Below, piece after piece: positions 44,463 through 53,591 of a DNA stretch of 64,000 bases. Positions within the stretch are counted from its first letter, which is position 1. Each line of letters begins with the position of its first letter. Below the pieces are notes generated by a model. That model did no database searches, was not told where the DNA came from, and saw nothing but the letters and a program-made list of their open reading frames with translations. This DNA comes from Sphingobacterium sp. ML3W (GTDB lineage Bacteria; Bacteroidota; Bacteroidia; Sphingobacteriales; Sphingobacteriaceae): contig NZ_CP107036.1 in the NCBI RefSeq assembly GCF_029542085.1, positions 4,464,001 through 4,528,000 of the forward strand. Direction: 5' to 3'. The position numbers were made by a program, and so were the translations under genes.

Positions 44463-46787
44463 ATGCGCCCAATAATTCAGTATTTTCTTCCCATTTCTCT
44501 TGTACTATCCCCTTTCATTCTCTCAGCACAAGAAGCTGTACTAAGCGGCATCGTTCGTGATGCAAGTACCGGAAAGCCCCTTCATGGCGCAGTCATTATC
44601 ACAGTCAATGACAGCATAGGTGCCACCTCAGACCTACGCGGATATTATCACTTATCACTTCCCAGGGGAACACATCCGTTTGCGATCAGTTACATCGGCT
44701 ACCAGCAACAGATAGCTACTATCGAACTACTCCAATCCCATGAAAGAAATTTTGAACTGAAGCCCTTTGCCAATCGAATAGATGAGGTGCTGGTATCCGC
44801 CAAAGAGAAGGGTGAATCGGTCGATGATCCACACATGAGTACAGTCCATCTCGCCATGAAAGATATTAAGGATGTCCCCGTTCTTTTTGGTGAAAAAGAC
44901 CTCTTAAAAACCATACAACTCTTGCCGGGGGTACAAAGTGGAGGTGAAGGCTCGACCAATTTTCATGTACGTGGTAGCGATGGTGGACAGAACTTGATTC
45001 TGCTTGATCAGGCTACAGTTTATAATGCTTCGCATCTGTTTGGTTTTTTCTCCATCTTTAATTCCGATGCAATCAAGGATGTGCAACTCTACAAAGGTGG
45101 CATACCGGCCCAGTTTGGCGGACGGATTTCTTCTGTATTAGACATTTCCATGTTGGATGGTAACAAAAAACAGTTCTCCGGTGAAGGCGGGCTGGGGATT
45201 ATTGCTTCCCGGATCAAACTTGAGGGACCACTCACACAAGATAAGAGTTCTTTTTTATTCAGCGCCCGCCGATCCTATGCAGATTCATTTTTAAAACTGG
45301 CAAAAAGTAAAGATATGGATAACAATAGTCTGTATTTTTATGATTTAAATGCCAAGCTCAGTATTAATCTGGGCAAGAGAACCAGCCTATACTTATCGGG
45401 CTATCATGGCAAAGACAATTTAAAGTACAGCGACCTATTTCATATTGCTTGGGGGAACAGCACTACAACAGCACGGTTGAACCATCAGTTTAATGATAAA
45501 ATATCCAGTAACACATCCCTTATTTACAGTGGGTTCAACTATCAGGCTGGGGTTTCCAGCCAACAGATTGACTTTCAGGTCGCCTCCAAAATCCGAAACG
45601 CGCATGCCAAGCAGGATTTTTCCTATTATGCGAATGCCAATAATACCATCCGGCTTGGGGTAGGTGCATTGGCGCAATCCATCAAGCCAGCCAATCTCTC
45701 CTCCGATAAAAATCAATCAGTCAATCCAACCACCATTGAAAACCAGCGCGGGATTGATCTAGGGGGATATATCTCTCATGAATGGAAACCTACAACCGAC
45801 TTGTCCCTACAGTATGGTGTCCATGTCCATGATTTTATAGTGCTAGGCAAAAGGACTTTCTATCAATTTGACAAAAATGGAAAGCCTGTTTCCGAAAAAC
45901 GTGATAACAGCCGGATTGCTAAACATTATATCAATCTGGAACCACGCATATCTGCCAGTCTTGTACTGAATGAACAAAGCAGCTTAAAAGTCTCTTACAA
46001 CCGTATTGTGCAAAACCTACATCAACTGACCAATACCACGGCAAGTCTACCCACCGATCAGTATGTACTCAGCAGTCTAAATATCAAGCCGCAACGTGTG
46101 GACCAGGCTGTCTTGGGATACTTTCGTACTTTTAGGAACAAGCAATATAACTTTTCGGTCGAGGCTTACTATAAAAGGCTTGGTAATCAGATTGATGTAC
46201 GCAATGGAGCTACCTTACAGGCCAATACCTATTTCGAAGGGGAGTTGCTCTTTGGTGTCGGGCGTGCGTATGGCCTGGAGGGCTACCTGCGCAAGAACAG
46301 CGGCCGGCTAAAGGGATGGATCAGCTATACTCTATCCAAAAGCCGTCGCAAATTTAACGGGATCAATGAAGGGAAATGGTTCAATGCACGCCAGGATCGT
46401 ACACACGATCTCGCCGTTGTAGCGAATTATGCGCTTTCCAATAGCTGGACACTCAGCGGAACATTTGTTTTCAATACCGGAAATGCCGTTACATTTCCCA
46501 GCGGGAAATACCTTATCAATGGCAAATCCATATTCTACTATACCGAGCGAAATGGCTATCGTATGCCCGACTATCACCGCCTTGACTTGTCAGCAACCTA
46601 TGATCTACATACAACTAACAAACGTTTTCATTCGAGCTGGACGATTGGTGTATATAATGCCTACAATCGAAAAAATGCTTATACCATCGACTTTCGGGAG
46701 GGTAAGACTAACCCAAATCTGACAGAAGCTTACAAAATTGTTTTATTCGGAATTATTCCATCCGTCACGTGGAATTTTAAATTTTAA
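44463..46787 (+). CDS. TonB-dependent receptor with regulatory Ig domain
   Basis: 774 residues: signal peptide (about 1-22), carboxypeptidase-regulatory-like domain ('AVLSGIVRDASTGKPLHGAVI', about 23-105), plug ('LLKTIQLLPGVQSGGEGSTNFHVRGSDGGQNLILLDQATVYNASHLFGFFSIFN' in parts) and a barrel ending 'IPSVTWNFKF'. The phrase 'DEVLVSAKE' (near 105) is a TonB-box-like link. The DUF4249 lipoprotein gene begins 5 bp after its stop. Such receptor/DUF4249 pairs occur widely in Bacteroidota and probably import a small ligand; the ligand is unknown. Confidence 0.93.
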   Translation: MRPIIQYFLPISLVLSPFILSAQEAVLSGIVRDASTGKPLHGAVIITVNDSIGATSDLRGYYHLSLPRGTHPFAISYIGYQQQIATIELLQSHERNFELKPFANRIDEVLVSAKEKGESVDDPHMSTVHLAMKDIKDVPVLFGEKDLLKTIQLLPGVQSGGEGSTNFHVRGSDGGQNLILLDQATVYNASHLFGFFSIFNSDAIKDVQLYKGGIPAQFGGRISSVLDISMLDGNKKQFSGEGGLGIIASRIKLEGPLTQDKSSFLFSARRSYADSFLKLAKSKDMDNNSLYFYDLNAKLSINLGKRTSLYLSGYHGKDNLKYSDLFHIAWGNSTTTARLNHQFNDKISSNTSLIYSGFNYQAGVSSQQIDFQVASKIRNAHAKQDFSYYANANNTIRLGVGALAQSIKPANLSSDKNQSVNPTTIENQRGIDLGGYISHEWKPTTDLSLQYGVHVHDFIVLGKRTFYQFDKNGKPVSEKRDNSRIAKHYINLEPRISASLVLNEQSSLKVSYNRIVQNLHQLTNTTASLPTDQYVLSSLNIKPQRVDQAVLGYFRTFRNKQYNFSVEAYYKRLGNQIDVRNGATLQANTYFEGELLFGVGRAYGLEGYLRKNSGRLKGWISYTLSKSRRKFNGINEGKWFNARQDRTHDLAVVANYALSNSWTLSGTFVFNTGNAVTFPSGKYLINGKSIFYYTERNGYRMPDYHRLDLSATYDLHTTNKRFHSSWTIGVYNAYNRKNAYTIDFREGKTNPNLTEAYKIVLFGIIPSVTWNFKF

Positions 46788-46792
46788 ACACC

Positions 46793-47575
46793 ATGCATGT
46801 TAGACAATCTTTTACCCTATCCTGTCTGTTGCTGCTGATTTCCTCCTGTGAGGAAAAAATGGACCTTGATCTCAATAAAGCTGCAGCTCGCATTGTCATC
46901 GATGCCCAACTATCCGATGCCAGTTCAGTTCAGCGGATCCGCATTTCACATTCTGTGGGATTTGACGATCCGATCAATACTTCCGGGATCAAGGGAGCAA
47001 CGGTATCAGTCAAAGACAACGAGAATAGGCACTACTCTTTTCAATATGAGAAAGACGGCTATTATATCCATCGTAACTTTAAGCCCGTTGCCGGCCGGAT
47101 CTATACGTTGAATGTTGCAGTACAAAAGCAGCAATACAGCTCAAGCTGCCAGATGCCAGCCTATGTCGCAGTGGACTCCACCGGCATTTCAGAAAAAAGT
47201 CTCAATGGTAAAACCTATTTTTTTGCAACACTGACTTTTAAAGATCCCGCCAAGGTTGCCAATTATTATAGCTATACCTTATCGATCAATGGTGGCCCCT
47301 TTCGCTTTGCCAATGCACAATCTGACCAGTTCAACGATGGATTGAAAGTGACACATTACATCTCTGACTTAGGGACAAACTTAGTACCCGGCGATGGTGT
47401 GATTATTCGTCGCTATTGTGTTGACGAAAAAACTTACCAATATTGGAACGAATACCAAAATAATAACCTTAGCAATGCCGCACCCAGCAACCCAAAATCC
47501 AATATTTCCAACAATGCACTGGGCTACTTTTCCGTCGCTTCAGTAAAGGAATATCAATTAAAGATCGGGCAGTAA
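46793..47575 (+). CDS. DUF4249 lipoprotein
   Basis: 260 residues with a lipoprotein signal (Cys19, ISSC). The mature start 'EEKMDLDLNKAAARIVIDAQLSDASSVQRIRIS' and 'GIKGATVSVKDNENRHYSFQYEKDGYY' are typical of DUF4249, a two-domain surface lipoprotein. It lies 5 bp after the TonB-dependent receptor and is surely co-transcribed with it, as a likely ligand-binding partner, analogous in position to SusD. No close terminator hairpin was found before the convergent gene at 47601. Confidence 0.88.
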   Translation: MHVRQSFTLSCLLLLISSCEEKMDLDLNKAAARIVIDAQLSDASSVQRIRISHSVGFDDPINTSGIKGATVSVKDNENRHYSFQYEKDGYYIHRNFKPVAGRIYTLNVAVQKQQYSSSCQMPAYVAVDSTGISEKSLNGKTYFFATLTFKDPAKVANYYSYTLSINGGPFRFANAQSDQFNDGLKVTHYISDLGTNLVPGDGVIIRRYCVDEKTYQYWNEYQNNNLSNAAPSNPKSNISNNALGYFSVASVKEYQLKIGQ

Positions 47576-47600
47576 TCAAAGCGCTGTCCAAATAAAAAAA

Positions 47601-48671
47601 TTACTCCCGATTGTCGCTTTCTTCTTTACGACCTTCGACGATAAGCTCGTTTACTTCATCCATTTCTCCTTGTTCAAGGTGCTCGATATCTTCTGCCTGT
47701 TCGTCTGAATAACGGTCAATGAAAAAAGTACAGCCCATCGGAAAATGGTCAGATCCAACAGAAGGATAGATAAACAATTTATCTATAAATACATTTGGAC
47801 TGTGGAACAGCAAGTCTAAGGGTACCCGGAAAAACCAATAATTGGCGTGGAAAGTAGATAAGATCCCACGTCCTATACGTGCATCGATCAGCTTGCTGGT
47901 TTTCTTAAACAAGACGGAGGATCTCGCCCAAGCCACATTGTTAAAGTCTCCCGTAACCACCACGGGCATTTTATAATCACGCACTTTTTTTGCCACACTG
48001 AGCAGATCACCATCCCGTTCTTTGGAGTTTTCCTCCTCTGTAGGACTTGGTGGTGGTGGATGTACAGCAAAAAAGATAAAACGGTGACCATCCTCCGTTT
48101 CCAATTCGGCTTCGATACTTGGAATATCATCTGCAACAAAATAGTGAATCTTGCTTTTATTGACTTTCAGCTTGGTATAAAAATGCATACCATAGGTATT
48201 GTCTAGCGTCACCTTGACAACATTCGGATAGTCCGATTCCAATACCCTTAACGCCTTTTCCCATACCGCATCACTTTCCATGGTCAGGAAGATCTTCGGT
48301 TGTTCTTTCCGAATCAAATCGATAAAACGATCGTACTCTTTATTGAATTGCAGCACATTGCAGGAAATCAACTTGATGCTATCCGAAGCATCTTTGCCCT
48401 TCTCGTATTTATCCTTACGCCAAAATTTAGTATAACGCACCAGGATAAATACATGATAGCCGATCAATATTGCCTGCGCGCCCTGGATGCTCCATATCCA
48501 GGGCGATTCCGCCACCAGATAAAAGCCCCAGGCCAATACGGGCACCTGAAAGACCAGCAGCTGCAATTTAATAAATTCAGCCACACGAAAGACCCAGTGC
48601 TGGCAACGGATAAACGGTAGCAAGCTAAGGAGGATCAAGAGTCCTGATAAAACAAGAAATAAAATCTGCAT
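47601..48671 (-). CDS. Endonuclease/exonuclease/phosphatase (EEP) family membrane protein
   Basis: 356 residues. Three hydrophobic helices (about 1-85) anchor it in the membrane, and an EEP fold follows from about 100: 'KLISCNVLQFN', 'FLTMESDA', 'HFYTKLKV', 'FFAVHPPPPSP', 'VVTGDFNNVAWARSS' and 'GSDHFPMG', with the metal and catalytic Glu, Asp, Asn and His residues in place. Related membrane-tethered EEP proteins act on phosphodiesters of lipids, sugars or nucleic acids. A long acidic tail closes the protein. The substrate is not predictable from sequence. It is monocistronic. Confidence 0.9.
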   Translation of the reverse strand: MQILFLVLSGLLILLSLLPFIRCQHWVFRVAEFIKLQLLVFQVPVLAWGFYLVAESPWIWSIQGAQAILIGYHVFILVRYTKFWRKDKYEKGKDASDSIKLISCNVLQFNKEYDRFIDLIRKEQPKIFLTMESDAVWEKALRVLESDYPNVVKVTLDNTYGMHFYTKLKVNKSKIHYFVADDIPSIEAELETEDGHRFIFFAVHPPPPSPTEEENSKERDGDLLSVAKKVRDYKMPVVVTGDFNNVAWARSSVLFKKTSKLIDARIGRGILSTFHANYWFFRVPLDLLFHSPNVFIDKLFIYPSVGSDHFPMGCTFFIDRYSDEQAEDIEHLEQGEMDEVNELIVEGRKEESDNRE

Positions 48672-49061
48672 ATTGATTTCAAATTTACTTCACAAAGATA
48701 TTGTTTGAGTGAGACTTTCCCCTATCTCCTAATCGATAGAAAGATCCCACAAGAAAAGTTACAATTTTCTATCATCCTACATCCAATTATTATCAGTATA
48801 ACTATTGGGACCAACGAACGTTTATTTTATTTTGAGAAAATGACTATATCCAACCTCAAATGAGCCGAACAAGAAAGTAAAATTTAAGCTTACCGGGATC
48901 TTTGGTATATTTTTTGAAACAAGCAGATCTATCAAATAATCAACACTAAATGGAGGTACCATCGTCAATACGATATACTATTAAATAGACAAATCCGTTT
49001 TATACAGATAAAGTCAAATAAAACTATCAAAAAAATTAGACCAAATACACACATAAAAACT
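48672..49061. other. Divergent intergenic region before gldL
   Basis: 390 bp with no gene remnant. I looked for traces of gldK, the normal neighbour upstream of gldL, and see none. No exact TAnnTTTG box with a suitable -33 was found before gldL. AT-rich, with no strong hairpin. Confidence 0.5.
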
Positions 49062-49874
49062 ATGAGCAAGAAAAAAGACAATTCAAGATGGCTAAATGTA
49101 GCTATATCCTGGGGCGCAAGTATCGTCATCATTGGGGTACTGTTCAAGATTCTCCATATCGGCGGCAGCACTGCCAACTATATGATCGGTATCGGGCTCG
49201 GGGTTGAGGCGCTACTTTTCTTTTTAATGGGTTTCAATCCCCCAGCGCCAGAACCAGACTGGAGCCGTGTCTATCCTGAATTGGACGATAATTTCAATGG
49301 CGAGCTCCCTGTACGTGGCAAAGCCGTTGTGGCACAGCCGGCAGGTCCATCGGCAACAGCCGCATTGGACAAAATGTTTGCAGATGCCAATATTGAGCAG
49401 GCAAGTATCGAAAACCTGGGCCGTGGATTACGTGACTTCAGTGAGAAGGTATCCGCTATCAACAAACTATCTGACGTGTCATTGGCAACCGAAGAGTTTA
49501 CACAAAAGCTGCGCACAGCTACATCAAAATTTGACCACCTGAGCTTAGCCTTCGAAAAAGCGTCGGAAAACCTCGTGGCCATGTCCAACACCTCCGGTGA
49601 TACAGCAAATTACCACGATCAGGTCAAAAATCTGACCAGCAACCTCGGTCAGCTGAATGCCATGTACGAGCGTGAACTCCGCGACTCAGCATCTCATTTG
49701 CAATCCATGAATAAGTTTTATGAGAACTTAAGCTATACCATGCAAAACTTCAACGAATCACTGGATGACTCCAAAGCCTTTAAAGAAGAAGTAGGCAAAC
49801 TGGCGAAAAATCTGAATGCGTTAAATGCCATTTATGGCAATATGCTTAGTGCCATGAACCAGCCGCGCGTATAA
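49062..49874 (+). CDS. gldL: Gliding motility / type IX secretion motor protein GldL
   Basis: 270 residues. Two membrane helices near the N-terminus (about 11-31 and 38-57) are followed by a long cytoplasmic region with coiled segments ('ASIENLGRGLRDFSEKVSAINKLS', 'LNQFYENL'-like repeats of 'LTSNLGQLNAMYERELRD'). Glu49 in the second helix matches the membrane Glu known to be essential in Flavobacterium GldL for proton flow. GldL and GldM form a proton-driven motor in the inner membrane that powers type IX secretion and gliding. It is followed 30 bp later by gldM. gldK and gldN, the usual neighbours, are absent here. Confidence 0.93.
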   Translation: MSKKKDNSRWLNVAISWGASIVIIGVLFKILHIGGSTANYMIGIGLGVEALLFFLMGFNPPAPEPDWSRVYPELDDNFNGELPVRGKAVVAQPAGPSATAALDKMFADANIEQASIENLGRGLRDFSEKVSAINKLSDVSLATEEFTQKLRTATSKFDHLSLAFEKASENLVAMSNTSGDTANYHDQVKNLTSNLGQLNAMYERELRDSASHLQSMNKFYENLSYTMQNFNESLDDSKAFKEEVGKLAKNLNALNAIYGNMLSAMNQPRV

Positions 49875-49904
49875 TTTACCCTTGTATTACTTAAATTAGA
49901 AAAA

Positions 49905-51440
49905 ATGGCATTAGGAAGAGAAACGCCAAGACAGCGGATGATTGGCATCCTTTATCTGGTCTTGCTTGCTTTATTGGCACTCAATGTACCAGATTCGATC
50001 TTGGATGCGTTCAAAAATATCAACAACAGTCTCGAAACATCTAAGTCAAATGTCAATACAGCTGTACAACAGCTGTTCGCTGCATTTGAAAACACCAAGT
50101 TAAAAGAAGAACCGGCACGCGCCAAGCCTATTTACGATAAAGCTAAAAAGGCACAAGCCATTATTGGCGAATTGGATAAATATATTCTATCCCTGAAAGA
50201 AGAGTTTGTCAAACAGGGCGGTGGTTACGATGAAGAAAAAGGAGATCTTGTCAAACGGGAAAATGAGGACATCTCGCCCAATCTGATGATTAATGAGAAA
50301 AAAGGAACCATCCTCAAAGACAAAATCAATGACACCCGTGCCAAGTTATTGGCATTACTGACACCAGAAGAACAGAAAATGGTTTCCTTTTCACTGGAAG
50401 CCAAGAATCCAGAGAAATCGGTGAATGGCAAAAAATCATGGGAAGAAATTAATTTTGGCAGTGGCACGCCGCTTACAGCAGCAATGACTATTCTGACAAA
50501 AATCCAAACGGATGCACAAAATGCAGAGTCAGATATTGTTAAGATTATCTTAGGTAAAATGGATCAGGCAGTGGTCAATCTGGACAAGTTTGCAGCTGTA
50601 GCTGTTGCACCGACCTCCTACCTGGTACAGGGACAACCCTACAAAGCCGAAGTCTTTTTAACGGCATCCGATTCCAAGTCCGAACCAGCGATCTCTGTCA
50701 ATGGCTCATCCCTACAGATTGTTGATGGTAAAGGTGTATACGCTGTACCAACGAACCGGGAGGGTATTTTTAGCTGGACCGGGGTAATTAAAGTTAAACA
50801 GACTGATGGTTCCTATAAGGAATACCGGACGCCACAGCAGACCTACCAGGTGGCCCGTCCTTCGGCCGTTGTATCACCAGATAAAATGAATGTGCTGTAT
50901 ATCGGTGTCAATAATCCAATTTCGGTTTCAGCTCCAGGCACGCCTACAGATAAAGTACGGGTAAGCATGAGCGGTGGCAGCATATCTAGCGCAGGAGGCG
51001 GAAAATACAATGTGCGGGTAAGTTCGCCGGGCACAGCTCGCATCTCGGTATCGGCTGAAGTCGCTCCTGGTAAAACACAGACTTTGAGTTCAACCGAATT
51101 CCGTGTCAAAAGAATCCCGGATCCAATTGCCAAATTTGCAGGTAAAACCGGTGGATCTATGGCAACAGTAGCGCTGAAAGCACAAAATGCACTGTTTGCG
51201 AAACTAGATAACTTTGACTTTGATGCATCCTTCAAAGTAACCAAGTTCACGATGATCCTCGCCAAGCCACGTGCGGACGCGATTGTCCTTTCCACCTCGG
51301 GTGGACAATTAAGCTCCAGTATGTCATCAGCATTAAATGGCATTGTACCAGGTACTCGTGTGATCTTTGATAATATCGTAGCAGTTGGCCCAGATGGGAC
51401 ATCCAGACAGCTTAATGCAGTCGCATTGACCGCAAATTAG
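49905..51440 (+). CDS. gldM: Gliding motility / type IX secretion motor protein GldM
   Basis: 511 residues, close to the length of Flavobacterium GldM. It begins 'MALGRETPRQRMIGILYLVLLALLALNVPDSILDAFKNIN', here given in two parts; the single membrane helix is about 12-30, and Arg9 matches the Arg known to matter for the motor. The rest is periplasmic: a helical bundle (about 35-220) and three Ig-like domains (about 225-511) with 'VLYIGVNNPISVSAPG' and 'FRVKRIPDPIAK'. GldM spans the periplasm to contact the GldK/GldN ring at the outer membrane. A strong terminator follows, so gldN is not in this operon. Confidence 0.95.
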   Translation: MALGRETPRQRMIGILYLVLLALLALNVPDSILDAFKNINNSLETSKSNVNTAVQQLFAAFENTKLKEEPARAKPIYDKAKKAQAIIGELDKYILSLKEEFVKQGGGYDEEKGDLVKRENEDISPNLMINEKKGTILKDKINDTRAKLLALLTPEEQKMVSFSLEAKNPEKSVNGKKSWEEINFGSGTPLTAAMTILTKIQTDAQNAESDIVKIILGKMDQAVVNLDKFAAVAVAPTSYLVQGQPYKAEVFLTASDSKSEPAISVNGSSLQIVDGKGVYAVPTNREGIFSWTGVIKVKQTDGSYKEYRTPQQTYQVARPSAVVSPDKMNVLYIGVNNPISVSAPGTPTDKVRVSMSGGSISSAGGGKYNVRVSSPGTARISVSAEVAPGKTQTLSSTEFRVKRIPDPIAKFAGKTGGSMATVALKAQNALFAKLDNFDFDASFKVTKFTMILAKPRADAIVLSTSGGQLSSSMSSALNGIVPGTRVIFDNIVAVGPDGTSRQLNAVALTAN

Positions 51441-51467
51441 TAAATCACCCCTACATTTATACATTAG

Positions 51468-51501
51468 GCCTGTTCTTTTAGTAGAACAGGCTTTTTTTTA
51501 A
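51468..51501 (+). terminator. Terminator of gldLM
   Basis: Perfect 9-bp arms (51468-51476 and 51483-51491; GCCTGTTCT) with a 6-base loop and a T run after it. It lies 28 bp past the gldM stop and separates gldLM from the HTH/HNH-repeat pair. Confidence 0.87.
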
Positions 51502-51665
51502 ATCCATGCCTACCGATAGTAGCAAATCCATGGCTTTAGACCGAAACGTACACTGTCAGAGCAACAAAGATGTTATAAACACCTCAAATTCAAGAAAAGA
51601 TATTATCTTTATATTAATAGTTATTCTAGCTTGCTTTATAACAAACCTAGTTCAAGCATATTATT

Positions 51666-52334
51666 ATGGGAAAGAAACCGAAAAACGAGCTTTCAAAGTC
51701 AGTATCACATCGTATCGATGAGATTTTGCGTTTGACAAAACTTCCTATCCAGGAGTTCGCCAGCATTTCGGGTATCAATATCCGATCTTTGCGGGGCTAT
51801 CATGCCGGTGGCATTCCCATTACACTGGAATCGATCCTAAAAATCTGCACAGCCTTATCAATCAATTTTCATGATTTCTGTGATTTTAACAAAAAGTTAA
51901 GTTTAAAGGGACAACCACCACCCATAGCCTCTCCTATAAAACTGAATAAATTCAAAAAACCGTCAGATAATGCAGCGGAAGTCATCCGTCTCGCAAAGCA
52001 AGAAAAAAGTGAAAAGAATAAAGAGTATCGCGATCAAATTACCAATATCACCCGTACATCCGACTACTTTTTACGCCCACGGACCCTGTTTCAAATGGTT
52101 GTAGATTTCTCGGTCGATTACGATATAAACATTACCCCCGAAAGGCTCAAAGCGATACTACAACAATGTATAGCGAAAGGGTTTATCAAGAAACATCAAA
52201 CACCCTGGGACTATGGTATCGGTTATCATAGACAAAAACGTATATGGATCTATTTCAAGAATGAAAAAGACCTCTTAAAAGATCCTGAGAAAATCTTTGG
52301 TTACAATTGGATCCGCGATAGCATTCTGGCGTAG
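51666..52334 (+). CDS. HTH (XRE-like) DNA-binding protein
   Basis: 222 residues. The N-terminal ~65 residues hold a helix-turn-helix ('HRIDEILRLTKLPIQEFASISGINIRSLRGYHAGGIPITLESILKICTALSINFHDFCDF' in parts), close to XRE/phage repressor folds. A Lys/Glu-rich linker (about 80-130) and a C-terminal domain of unknown type follow, with 'FLRPRTLFQMVVDFSVDYDINITPERLKAILQQCIAKGFI', which could be a second winged helix. It is 16 bp before the HNH-repeat gene and probably regulates it or works with it on DNA. The exact role is unknown. Confidence 0.72.
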   Translation: MGKKPKNELSKSVSHRIDEILRLTKLPIQEFASISGINIRSLRGYHAGGIPITLESILKICTALSINFHDFCDFNKKLSLKGQPPPIASPIKLNKFKKPSDNAAEVIRLAKQEKSEKNKEYRDQITNITRTSDYFLRPRTLFQMVVDFSVDYDINITPERLKAILQQCIAKGFIKKHQTPWDYGIGYHRQKRIWIYFKNEKDLLKDPEKIFGYNWIRDSILA

Positions 52335-52335
52335 G

Positions 52336-52344
52336 AGGAGGTGA
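52336..52344 (+). promoter_or_regulatory. Strong Shine-Dalgarno site before a TTG start
   Basis: AGGAGGTGA is a nine-base match to the 16S anti-SD complement, six bases before TTG at 52351. It overlaps nothing but the two bases after the previous stop (52332-52334). Bacteroidota genes rarely use such sites, so it fixes the start of the next gene. Confidence 0.7.
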
Positions 52345-52350
52345 AATAAT

Positions 52351-53520
52351 TTGAAACAAACACAAGAAGATATTATTGCCTATGCGTTTTCTATAGTGCG
52401 TGAATTTCACAGCAAGCATGGCAGAACTCCGATCCGCCGGGAGATGGAGAACATCAATACAATTGCACGTCGCTATTTTGGTTCCTGGAATAATTTTATT
52501 CTTGCGGCCGGATTAAAGCCTAATATAAACAGGTCCAAAGAAGAGATTACAGCTGAACTACTGGCATTGGTAAACGATTTTTATAAAATTAACGGCCGGA
52601 TTCCAATGCGCAGGGAATTTTCTGCAAAATCATCCAGTATCAATAAATATTTCGGATCGTGGAACAAGTTTATTGCCGCAGCCGGATTTGCCCCGAATGA
52701 CCGTAGAATTTCTTCCATCGGAAAACTAAAAAATTCACTGGTCAAATTTTACCTTAAACATAGGCGCTCACCCAACATATCGGATTGCACCAAAAAGAAT
52801 GGGCTCTATAATTCATTATCCTATTACAAACATTTTAAAGTCGACAGCTGGGCTGATGTACTGGAGTATGCCAAGTTAAAACCTCACTTTCGGGTTACAA
52901 CGATGACGGAAGCTGAAGCCAAAGAGAAAGTGATCAAGCTGATCAAAAAACACCATATCAAATATTATAAAGACTACAAACGGTTAAAGCCCGAAAATTA
53001 TCCCTCGGTTTGGTATCTGAAAGAAAAATTTGGCTGGAACAACCTATGTTATCTCGCCGGAACTAAAATACCCGTTACCAAGTTTAGCATCAAAGATTAT
53101 TACCTCAGTCTGGCCAAGGAACTCGGTAGAACACCTACCACCAAAGAGCTGGAAGCCAAAATGGGCGTCACTGCCGGGGCGATGGTCTGGAAAACCGGCC
53201 AGCGCTTAAATCGTTTGATCGAATCTTTCGGCCAAAAGCCGGCTTATAGTACGCGTGAGCGTTGCAAGCTCAGCAAAAAGCAGCTTGCGGAACGCTATAA
53301 ATCCAAAAGCATCGAACATGGTTATCCAAACGGAATGCCACGCAGCAAACTGATGGAGCTTACCGGTTACTCCAGGGATATATATGAACTTCGTTTTTTT
53401 TCGATGAATGGACTGCGGCTTGTCTGTGGATTCAAACTGCTCCAAAGCGGCAATAAGCGGTACACCGAAGAGGAACTGCGTAATATATTGAAGAAGCCTC
53501 ATTACGCCAAAAGAAATTAA
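52351..53520 (+). CDS. Protein of HNH/homing-endonuclease-associated repeats
   Basis: 389 residues starting at TTG, a choice supported by the strong upstream Shine-Dalgarno. The first two repeats are clear: 'GRTPIRREMENINTIARRYFGSWNNFILAAGL' (about 24-55) and 'GRIPMRREFSAKSSSINKYFGSWNKFIAAAGF' (about 83-114). Three or four weaker copies follow (near 130-172, 190-235, 250-295, 310-370). This repeat is known beside HNH and LAGLIDADG nucleases and binds DNA. No nuclease motif (HNH, GIY-YIG, LAGLIDADG) is visible, so it looks like a DNA-binding array alone. It pairs with the HTH gene 16 bp upstream. Confidence 0.75.
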   Translation: MKQTQEDIIAYAFSIVREFHSKHGRTPIRREMENINTIARRYFGSWNNFILAAGLKPNINRSKEEITAELLALVNDFYKINGRIPMRREFSAKSSSINKYFGSWNKFIAAAGFAPNDRRISSIGKLKNSLVKFYLKHRRSPNISDCTKKNGLYNSLSYYKHFKVDSWADVLEYAKLKPHFRVTTMTEAEAKEKVIKLIKKHHIKYYKDYKRLKPENYPSVWYLKEKFGWNNLCYLAGTKIPVTKFSIKDYYLSLAKELGRTPTTKELEAKMGVTAGAMVWKTGQRLNRLIESFGQKPAYSTRERCKLSKKQLAERYKSKSIEHGYPNGMPRSKLMELTGYSRDIYELRFFSMNGLRLVCGFKLLQSGNKRYTEEELRNILKKPHYAKRN

Positions 53521-53538
53521 TTGAGGCTATGACCAAAA

Positions 53539-53570
53539 AAGAAAGAGCCATTCCCCTGTGGCAATGGCTC
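53539..53570 (-). terminator. Terminator of the minus-strand small lipoprotein gene
   Basis: GAGCCATT/AATGGCTC arms (53545-53552 and 53563-53570) with a 10-base interior. On the minus strand a T-rich run follows (A run 53535-53540, with GAAA). It is 22 bp past the lipoprotein stop. Confidence 0.75.
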
Positions 53571-53591
53571 AAAAAATTCAATAAATTGCTA

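Noticed and set aside
51506..51721. 71-codon plus-strand frame with one hydrophobic segment between gldM and the HTH gene
   Set aside because: It overlaps the HTH gene start by 56 bp, and hydrophobic residues are expected by chance in such AT-rich sequence. It could still be a small membrane protein, so it is unresolved rather than excluded.
52351..53520. Homing endonuclease
   Set aside because: Only the associated repeats are present; no HNH, GIY-YIG or LAGLIDADG catalytic motif can be seen.
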